The notes under the pieces: generated by a model
Told to the model about the DNA's origin: nothing
What the model saw: only the letters and a program-made list of their open reading frames with translations
The model's database searches: none
Origin: an uncultured Collinsella sp.
GTDB lineage: Bacteria; Actinomycetota; Coriobacteriia; Coriobacteriales; Coriobacteriaceae
Length of the DNA: 6,361 nt
Assembly (NCBI GenBank): GCA_902491135.1
Contig: CABUGR010000065.1
Coordinates: 1 to 6,361 of the forward strand
Reading direction: 5' to 3'
Made by a program: the position numbers and the translations under genes
Shown: in pieces, positions 1-4,698 of the stretch
How the letters are laid out: each line of letters begins with the position of its first letter
Position numbering within the stretch: the stretch's first letter is position 1

Positions 1-537
1 ATTAGAGGATGAGGCTCCATTAGACGACTGGCCACCGCCCGAAGAAGCACCGCCAGACACATTGGAAGTATCACCGGCTCCCGTATTTTGGGCAGCAGAT
101 TTATCGCCAGACTTCTTGCCGTCCTGGTCCTCAGACTTCTTGCTATCCGAGCTTTTATCCGATTCCTTGTGCGAAGACTCGGAATCGTCCTTGGACTTGG
201 ACTCATCTTTTGCGTCATTCGATGACTTGGAATCCTTGGAACTGGCCTCGCCCGAAGCGGCAGACGAGCCAGACGCCTTGGTGTCCTTGGTGACGACGCT
301 CTCCCCCGTCACAGTCTGAACGATCCAGTCAATGGACCAGGCGCCGCTCTCGGAAGGATGGACGAAGCCCAGCGATATGACAATCAGCGCAACGCACGCG
401 GCGGTCAGGACGCCAGTAAGCGCCTTCCGTCGAGGGGCGGACGCCGTCGAAGCGGCGCCCTGTTGCTTTGAATCGTCGAACTGAATGAACGAGGAATCTG
501 GTTGCTTGGGGTCAGCGTCCTTGGATTTATTGGACAC
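1..537 (-). CDS. Type II membrane-anchored protein with Ser/Lys/Asp-rich stalk, partial (C-terminus outside the window)
   Basis: The window holds the first 179 residues and the frame is still open at base 1. The chosen start is GTG 537-535, because AGGTGA (548-543) precedes it by 5 nt. An in-frame GTG at 546 directly after the upstream stop has no ribosome binding site. The protein begins MSNKSKDADPKQPD. It has RRK at 36-38, one hydrophobic helix (about 39-59), a short WSIDWIVQ segment, then a long low-complexity Ser/Lys/Asp/Glu stalk turning into Gly/Ser (about 84-179). The topology is most likely N-in, with the stalk and an unseen domain outside. The gene starts 9 nt after the preceding stop and its ribosome binding site overlaps that stop, so it is probably in the same B12-regulated operon and translationally coupled. 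The function is not recognisable from this part; a further DUF4430-type or other surface domain is possible. Confidence 0.8.
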   Translation of the reverse strand, partial: MSNKSKDADPKQPDSSFIQFDDSKQQGAASTASAPRRKALTGVLTAACVALIVISLGFVHPSESGAWSIDWIVQTVTGESVVTKDTKASGSSAASGEASSKDSKSSNDAKDESKSKDDSESSHKESDKSSDSKKSEDQDGKKSGDKSAAQNTGAGDTSNVSGGASSGGGQSSNGASSSN

Positions 538-548
538 AGCCCTCACCT
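538..548 (-). promoter_or_regulatory. Ribosome binding site overlapping the upstream stop codon
   Basis: AGGTGAGGG (548-540) contains the last two bases of the upstream TAG and a Shine-Dalgarno-like AGGTGA ending 5 nt before GTG 537. This arrangement decides the start of the last gene and suggests re-initiation by ribosomes finishing the surface-protein gene. Confidence 0.55.
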
Positions 549-2373
549 ACCGACGTTTGGTGAACACGAACACGCCGACGATGGCGAGACCGATGACGCC
601 GGCGGCAACGCCGACGATGGCGAGCGGATTGGTGCCAGTCTCCTGCTCGGAAGCACTAGAGGACTTCTTAGCAGTGGTCGTGGAAGCAGCGCCCGTATCG
701 GACTTGGAATCGGACTTCTTGTCGGACTTGCTGTCCTTCTTGTCAGACTTCTTGTCAGACTTCTTCTCGTCCTTCTTGTCGGACTTCTTGTCGTCCTTGG
801 TCTCCGTCTTGATTGACACTGTTGTCTTGGTCACCGGCTTCTTGCCCGGGGCAATAGCGCCGCCCTTCGAGCCGGAACCAGAACCCGTGCCAGCGCCAGT
901 GCCGGAACCGGTACCAGAACCGCTACCGCCGTTGGAACCAGCACCGCCATTGCCGCCAGGGTTAACGGCATTCTTGGTCCACTTGGCATACAACGTAAGG
1001 TCGGCCGTCACCGGCGTACCGAAGTCATACGCCTGCGTGCAAGCCTCATCGGTGAACCAACCGCCGAAAGCGTAGCCATCGCGCGTCGGATCGGCCGGCT
1101 TGACCAGCTTGCCATCGGACGTAGCAACAAACTTAGTGTCGCAAGCAGACCCGCCGTTGGAATTAAAGGCAACCGTCCAAGACTCAACGGCCCCCAGCTT
1201 GAACAGAGTGCCCGAGTCATTGATGTAGTACAGGTTGCCAGATGCATCGGCAATGACCGGAGAGTCGCAGTGCTGGTAATGGCCAGCCGCATCATAAATC
1301 TGCGTCGCCTCTGCATCGCCGAGCGTATAGCGATATACGCCACCACCAGCAGAGTAGTTGACGTAATCCTTGCTATCCGCGCTGTTAACGGTGAAGTACA
1401 CATAGGTCTTGCCGCCCTGAACACTCACCAGCGGAGTAGCAGCAATACCGTTAAATCCGGCCGGCAGTTCTTTACCGTCAGCAGCGGTGACCATCGTGGT
1501 CTTACCGGTCTTCAGATTATAGAGAGCCAGAGCAGAGCCAGTAGCCGTCTGTCCGCCGACAATCAAGTTTTCGCCAGCCACCGCCGGTGCGCTCATGTTA
1601 TTCGTAAGACCCAGATCGACCGTCTTCTGCTCGCTCAGCACGCCCTTCGCCGAAAGCGAAATCACATGGAGCTTTCCATCGTGCGTCATCTGATAGAAGG
1701 TCGAACCATTGGACGGATCGGCGACACAGTCGGCGTTCGCGAGAGCGCCGAGCTTCATGGTCGAAACGACATCGCCCGTCGTCTTATCAATGCACTTAAG
1801 CGTGCCCGCGCTCGTAGGAACGATGGCATACTTATCCGTCAAAGCCGCACCAGTCCAGTAATAGCCCTCGGCAGGGTCGATGTTCTGCCAAGAGACTTCG
1901 CCCGTGGCAATCTTGATACGCTTAAGGGAGCCGTTGCCGTAGGTCGCGTTGTAATTCTCGTCATACGAAATATCGACCGAGCCTGCATAGACGTACTCGC
2001 CGTCCGAAACGACGGTGCAGGAGCTCTGCGTCAAATCCGTCAAACCAGGCGTCAGCCACTTGCAGATCAGCTTGTCTGCAGTAATCGCCTGGACCGCACC
2101 GCCGTTGAGCGGAACGATGATAAGGCCATTGGTATAGATCGGACGAGAAGTATAGCTCACCTTGGAGGCAAGCGGCGCAGAGGCAACCTTTTTGCCCGTG
2201 GACGAATCGATCTTGATGAGCTCGTTCTCGGTCGCGATGTACACAAAGCCGTTAGCGATGACAGGCTCGCTGCAGTTGGCATACTGCTGACCAGACTCGG
2301 CCTTCCAATCGAAGGCCCACTTAAGACCGGCGGCCTGCGCAGGCGTCTTGGCCGTAGCCGGCCCACTCGGCAT
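547..2373 (-). CDS. PQQ-type beta-propeller, InlB B-repeat and stalked membrane anchor; C-terminal part of the split gene
   Basis: The frame encodes 608 aa if read from the ATG at 2373, but this is a nominal start: no ribosome binding site precedes it and there is no signal peptide. Residues 17-394 form a PQQ/WD-like propeller, with repeated blades such as EPVIANGFVYIATENELIKID, SDGEYVYAG, and SPVIADASGNLYYIND. Residues 399-466 are an InlB B-repeat (Listeria-Bacteroides repeat/Flg_new type) with FNSNGG, DGYAFGGWFTD and LTLYAKWT. A Gly/Ser/Thr linker (472-503) and a Lys/Ser/Asp stalk (524-560) follow. The end has EQETG at 576-580, a hydrophobic helix (582-603) and a KRR tail, resembling a sortase signal without the Leu-Pro. 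It is most likely the surface-exposed C-terminal half of the upstream DUF4430 protein. The propeller may bind a ligand or partner; no catalytic role is visible. Confidence 0.82.
   Translation of the reverse strand: MPSGPATAKTPAQAAGLKWAFDWKAESGQQYANCSEPVIANGFVYIATENELIKIDSSTGKKVASAPLASKVSYTSRPIYTNGLIIVPLNGGAVQAITADKLICKWLTPGLTDLTQSSCTVVSDGEYVYAGSVDISYDENYNATYGNGSLKRIKIATGEVSWQNIDPAEGYYWTGAALTDKYAIVPTSAGTLKCIDKTTGDVVSTMKLGALANADCVADPSNGSTFYQMTHDGKLHVISLSAKGVLSEQKTVDLGLTNNMSAPAVAGENLIVGGQTATGSALALYNLKTGKTTMVTAADGKELPAGFNGIAATPLVSVQGGKTYVYFTVNSADSKDYVNYSAGGGVYRYTLGDAEATQIYDAAGHYQHCDSPVIADASGNLYYINDSGTLFKLGAVESWTVAFNSNGGSACDTKFVATSDGKLVKPADPTRDGYAFGGWFTDEACTQAYDFGTPVTADLTLYAKWTKNAVNPGGNGGAGSNGGSGSGTGSGTGAGTGSGSGSKGGAIAPGKKPVTKTTVSIKTETKDDKKSDKKDEKKSDKKSDKKDSKSDKKSDSKSDTGAASTTTAKKSSSASEQETGTNPLAIVGVAAGVIGLAIVGVFVFTKRR
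694..804 (-). repeat. Short-period Lys/Ser/Asp codon repeat (stalk)
   Basis: On the plus strand, gacttcttgtc-type units recur every 9-15 nt. They encode KSDKK/KDEKK-like repeats of the protein stalk. The run is imperfect but repetitive enough to permit slippage in units of whole codons. It probably spans the cell wall and holds the propeller and DUF4430 domains away from the membrane. Confidence 0.7.
865..960 (-). repeat. Gly/Ser/Thr linker coding repeat
   Basis: This encodes alternating GSG/GTG residues (residues 472-503 of the C-terminal part), a flexible linker between the InlB repeat and the charged stalk. The DNA is a degenerate run of ggnaccggnncc-type units. Confidence 0.6.
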
Positions 2374-4267
2374 CCCAATCAGGAGTCGTCGCGCTCGGGT
2401 CCACGACAATCTTGTCGGGATCGGGCATGGCCGAATCGTCGGTGGTATAGGCAAGCGTAACCTTATCGCCGCTCTTGAGCGTAATCTGATTGGCGCAGAG
2501 TAAGGAGGGCTCTCCGTTGATATACAGGTGCCAATATTTATTGGTCGCAGCATCCCAGGCATACGGCTTGTGATCGAACGGCGAATTGATGGAATTGAGG
2601 AACCAGTACTCACCACTCTGGGAGCCGTTGTACGTAACGCCCTTGGCCTTCAGGACCGTCTCAATAAGGTTCTGGGCAGTAGAGCCTTCGGGCAAAGAAA
2701 CATTGCTTGCCGAGCCCCAGCGAGTATTGTTGCCGTTGACATCGGGACCGATAACATCGACAGACCCAAGCACCTGACCGGGGAGGGCATCGGCGTCAGC
2801 ACCATACATAAAGGTGACGGCATCGCCCTCTTGAAGCTCGTAGGCACCGGCGCCAACGTCGGCGAACTTGCCATTTACGTAGAAGCGCCAATAGCTATTG
2901 GTCGCAGCATCCCAGCCATAGGACTTACCATCGAACGGCGAAGTAATGCCGTTGAGGAACCAGCCCCAAGACGATTCGCCAGCATCGAGAGTAAGGCCGG
3001 TCTGCTCAAGGAGATCCTTAGCAGTGGAGCCTGCCTTGAGGCTCGTCTGGCCCGTCGAAGCCCAAACCTGTTGCTTGCCGTCCTTGTCCTTACCAAGTAC
3101 CTGAACGGAAGCATGGACAGAATCGGACGGCAACTGGTCGCCCCAGCCACCGTAGAACCACGTAACGGTATCACCAGCATGAATGGTGACATTGTCTGCC
3201 GTGTAGTCGCTCGACTTGCCGTTGATGAACAGCTGCCAATAGGTCGAATAATCGAGCGGCGTACCCAGTTCAACGCCGTTGTACTTAAGGCTCAGAATGA
3301 AGGAGCCCGCAGCAACGGCGTCGATGCCATTCGCCTCGAGCGCGACCTTCGTAAGGTCAAGTGCGTTCGAGCCGGACGTCACCACATACTGCGCGTTATC
3401 GACCCAAGTCTGAGTCTTGCCCTGGGCATCGCGACCAATGACGGTCACATTTGCGGCAACCTGGTCCTTAACAACGGGGGTAGTGCTACCAGCCGTATAG
3501 GCAAACTCAATCTTCTGCCCCTGGGCGAGTTTAACGCTGCTCGCGCCGACCGAGGAAGACGCGCCGTCGACGAACAGCTGCCAGAAGGCATAAGTCGTCG
3601 GATCGTAGGCAAGCGTGCGGCCATCGTTCGGGGATGTGATGCTTTTGAGGTAGAAACCGTATGCCGTGTTCGGATCGTAATCCGCCTTAAAGCCCGTCTT
3701 CTGCTGCAGCTTAACGAAGGCATCCGCAGCCGTTGCGCCCTCGTCGAGCTTGAGCTGCGTAGGCGCCACCCAGGTCTGAGCCTTGCCGTCGGCATCGGTG
3801 CCGATAATCGAGAACGAGACCTCGACCTGCTTCTTGGCAGCATCGCCGGTTTCTGTCGGGTTCTCTGTCTGAACGGCAGCCGCGGCGGCAGATCCCGCTT
3901 GGCCAGCGGATGCCGCCGAAGACTGCTTGCTCGCGGCAGGGCTCTCCCCCGTCGCCGAGCCTTCGTCGCCAGTTGCTGCCTTTGTTGTGGCGGCACTAGC
4001 TGCAGGCGCGCTCCCAGAATCCGAAACCTCGGCGCCGCTCTGCTCAGCGGTACCGCCCGCAAGCGCTGCGTCCTCGCCTGGCGTCGTAGCCTGAGCCACA
4101 GCGTCGGTAATGCCCTCGGCACCCTCGGCCCACAGCTGAGCCGGCGTGGTGCTGAAGGCCATCGCGAAGGCCAGGAATGCCACCAGGCAGCGCTTTGCCA
4201 CGCCGCGCGCGATTACGCCACGGCGACGAAGCGAGGCACGCTGGCACTCGTCCTCAAACATATCCAT
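2321..4267 (-). CDS. Secreted protein with four tandem DUF4430 (transcobalamin C-terminal-like) domains; N-terminal part of the split gene
   Basis: The frame encodes 648 aa from the ATG at 4267, chosen because AGGAG (4276-4272) lies 4 nt upstream; a second ATG two codons later has 10-nt spacing. Residues 1-47 look like a signal peptide: an Arg/Lys-rich n-region, a CLVAFLAFAMAF core, and likely cleavage after AQLWA. An Ala/Ser/Thr-rich low-complexity linker (about 50-145) follows. Four DUF4430-like units lie at about 147-258, 271-373, 385-489 and 500-608. Units have a V-xVxGxDxxGxxxxW start and a YWxLYxNG core (FWQLFVDG, YWQLFING, YWRFYVNG, YWHLYING), and units 1, 3 and 4 have a SPxD loop. The family is related to the C-terminal domain of transcobalamin/intrinsic factor, which contacts cobalamin. 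With the B12 riboswitch upstream, extracellular corrinoid binding is a reasonable inference, not a demonstrated function. The last ~10 residues (QDACAGRRS) look out of frame, so the natural protein probably continues in the next frame. Confidence 0.85.
   Translation of the reverse strand: MDMFEDECQRASLRRRGVIARGVAKRCLVAFLAFAMAFSTTPAQLWAEGAEGITDAVAQATTPGEDAALAGGTAEQSGAEVSDSGSAPAASAATTKAATGDEGSATGESPAASKQSSAASAGQAGSAAAAAVQTENPTETGDAAKKQVEVSFSIIGTDADGKAQTWVAPTQLKLDEGATAADAFVKLQQKTGFKADYDPNTAYGFYLKSITSPNDGRTLAYDPTTYAFWQLFVDGASSSVGASSVKLAQGQKIEFAYTAGSTTPVVKDQVAANVTVIGRDAQGKTQTWVDNAQYVVTSGSNALDLTKVALEANGIDAVAAGSFILSLKYNGVELGTPLDYSTYWQLFINGKSSDYTADNVTIHAGDTVTWFYGGWGDQLPSDSVHASVQVLGKDKDGKQQVWASTGQTSLKAGSTAKDLLEQTGLTLDAGESSWGWFLNGITSPFDGKSYGWDAATNSYWRFYVNGKFADVGAGAYELQEGDAVTFMYGADADALPGQVLGSVDVIGPDVNGNNTRWGSASNVSLPEGSTAQNLIETVLKAKGVTYNGSQSGEYWFLNSINSPFDHKPYAWDAATNKYWHLYINGEPSLLCANQITLKSGDKVTLAYTTDDSAMPDPDKIVVDPSATTPDWDAEWAGYGQDACAGRRS
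2444..3829 (-). repeat. Four tandem DUF4430-coding repeat units
   Basis: The units lie at about 3829-3494, 3457-3149, 3115-2801 and 2770-2444, each roughly 310-335 nt. Similarity is at the protein level, in the YWxLYxNG core and the W-rich first strand. Units 3 and 4 share the most: SPFDxKxYxWDAATNxYW occurs in both. This fits old duplication with divergence plus a more recent copy of the last two. Unit 2 lacks the SPxDG loop. Confidence 0.75.
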
Positions 4268-4410
4268 TTGTCTCCTACTGTCTGTACTTGGAGCGTTGCC
4301 TTGAAGCTGCCCCACGTCATCGCGCATGTTGCGCTCGAGTTCCCCCATCGGGGTCCCCCTTCCCTCCAGAGCCCTATGCACACCGGCGGCATACGCCGCA
4401 GCCGCATGCA
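4268..4410 (-). promoter_or_regulatory. Leader / probable expression platform between riboswitch and start codon
   Basis: About 143 nt separate the riboswitch P1 from the chosen ATG. The stretch holds several small hairpins: GCGGC-GTAT-GCCGC (4402-4389), CCCC-GAT-GGGG, and GCGC-AACAT-GCGC (4334-4322). None is followed by a T run, so no intrinsic terminator is visible. Control of translation initiation, or a longer-range pairing, is therefore more likely than transcription attenuation. The frame of the surface protein is open through most of this leader, including an in-frame ATG at 4348 set inside the CCCC/GGGG hairpin. The ribosome binding site AGGAG (4276-4272) lies at its end. No other gene is seen here. 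Confidence 0.5.
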
Positions 4411-4583
4411 AGATGGGAGGCGATCCGACTTAACCTTAACGACTCGGGCGCGCCGTCCGATCTGCGACGCGAACATCCCGAGCCAAGAGGAATTACGGTT
4501 ACTGGTACAGCCGGGGACTTGCACCCCGATTCTCCCAAACGCGCAGGAAAACCGCGCATTCGTGCGTCTCCGCACCACCATCT
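4411..4583 (-). promoter_or_regulatory. Cobalamin (B12) riboswitch
   Basis: The minus strand carries the conserved core of the cobalamin riboswitch. GGTGCAAGTCC is followed by GCTGTACCAGTAACCGTAA (together 4525-4493), matching the family pattern GGTGnnAnTCC...GCnGTnCCnGTnACYGTAA. A B12-box-like element, AGTCGGATCGCCTCCC, lies at 4430-4415. The ends pair as P1: AGATGG (4583-4578) with CCATCT (4416-4411). Internal helices are visible: GTGCG/CGCAC capped by GAGA (4575-4562), a GCGC-based stem (4557-4541), CGGGG/CCCCG around the core, and CTCGGG/CCCGAG (4482-4477 with 4448-4443). In this family, binding of a cobalamin usually represses the downstream gene, typically one for B12 uptake or B12-independent metabolism. 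Here the downstream gene is the DUF4430 surface protein. The subclass (adenosyl- or methyl/aquo-cobalamin) cannot be assigned by eye. Confidence 0.88.
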
Positions 4584-4592
4584 AGGCCATCG

Positions 4593-4621
4593 ATTAAAAC
4601 CGTCAATATGCTATCACGCAA
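4593..4621 (-). promoter_or_regulatory. Candidate promoter for the riboswitch-led transcript
   Basis: A TTTAAT -10 box (4598-4593, five of six matches to TATAAT) sits 17 nt after a weak TTGCGT -35 box (4621-4616). This predicts a start near 4586, just ahead of the first strand of riboswitch helix P1 (4583). A better -35 sequence, TTGACG (4606-4601), exists with a poor TAGATG -10 box (4584-4579). That pair would start transcription inside P1, so I prefer the first pair. The -35 box overlaps the T tract of the upstream terminator. Confidence 0.4.
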
Positions 4622-4647
4622 AAGGGCCTCGCACGCAGGCGAAGCCC
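4620..4647 (-). terminator. Rho-independent terminator after the ubiB-like gene
   Basis: On the minus strand, GGGCTTCGC (4647-4639) pairs with GCGAGGCCC (4632-4624). This gives a 9-bp stem with one G-U pair around a 6-nt loop, followed directly by TTTT (4623-4620). It lies about 50 nt after the TAG of the kinase gene in the correct orientation. The plus-strand side has no T tract, so it works in one direction only. It separates the kinase transcript from the riboswitch-led unit. Confidence 0.8.
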
Positions 4648-4698
4648 AAGGTAAAAGCTATTGTTTGCGATAGGAGAATGCGGTGACGGTCGCAGCCT

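Larger units (their letters stand above)
547..4267 (-). pseudogene. Reconstructed single gene for a B12-riboswitch-controlled DUF4430/PQQ-propeller surface protein, split by a frameshift
   Basis: The two frames described in the next two entries fit one secreted protein. The signal peptide and four DUF4430 domains lie in the first frame. The propeller, InlB repeat, stalk and membrane anchor lie in the second, which has no signal peptide and no ribosome binding site of its own. The span is 3721 nt, one more than a multiple of three, so removing one base (for example one C of the GGCC at 2353-2350) restores a protein of about 1239 aa reading ...EWAGYG-KTPAQAAGLKW... across the joint. No other stop is found in either half. 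It could be a true mutation, a sequencing or assembly error, or, less likely, recoding. Confidence 0.7.

Noticed and set aside
694..804. CRISPR array suggested by repeated gacttcttgtc units
   Set aside because: The units are short, codon-phased and without unique spacers. They encode the stalk of a surface protein.
485..1075. Plus-strand open frame with SDFL and Pro-Glu repeats
   Set aside because: The repeats are the complement of the Lys/Ser/Asp and Gly/Ser codons of the minus-strand stalk. There is no independent evidence for translation.
2340..2360. Programmed ribosomal frameshifting at the joint
   Set aside because: No recognised +1 or -1 slippery heptamer, internal Shine-Dalgarno sequence or downstream structure stands out. 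An indel is simpler, though recoding cannot be fully excluded.
1270..2460. 396-codon plus-strand open frame opposite the propeller
   Set aside because: It is a shadow of the propeller-coding frame, with no domain signature or ribosome binding context.
2374..2616. Extension of the second frame upstream to an ATG at 2616
   Set aside because: This part is Arg/Pro/Ile-rich nonsense overlapping the fourth DUF4430 unit, which is clearly coded in the other frame. The real joint is near 2350.
4348..4411. Earlier starts of the DUF4430 gene in the leader (up to 4411)
   Set aside because: They would put more than 25 extra residues ahead of the signal peptide and lie in the riboswitch expression platform. 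The ATG at 4267 has a clear AGGAG and a normal signal peptide.
2528..4585. A 685-codon open frame on the plus strand opposite the DUF4430 gene
   Set aside because: It lies antisense to a gene with clear domains and a signal peptide, runs through the riboswitch, has no recognisable domains, and is Arg/Leu/Ala-rich as expected of a shadow frame in GC-rich DNA.
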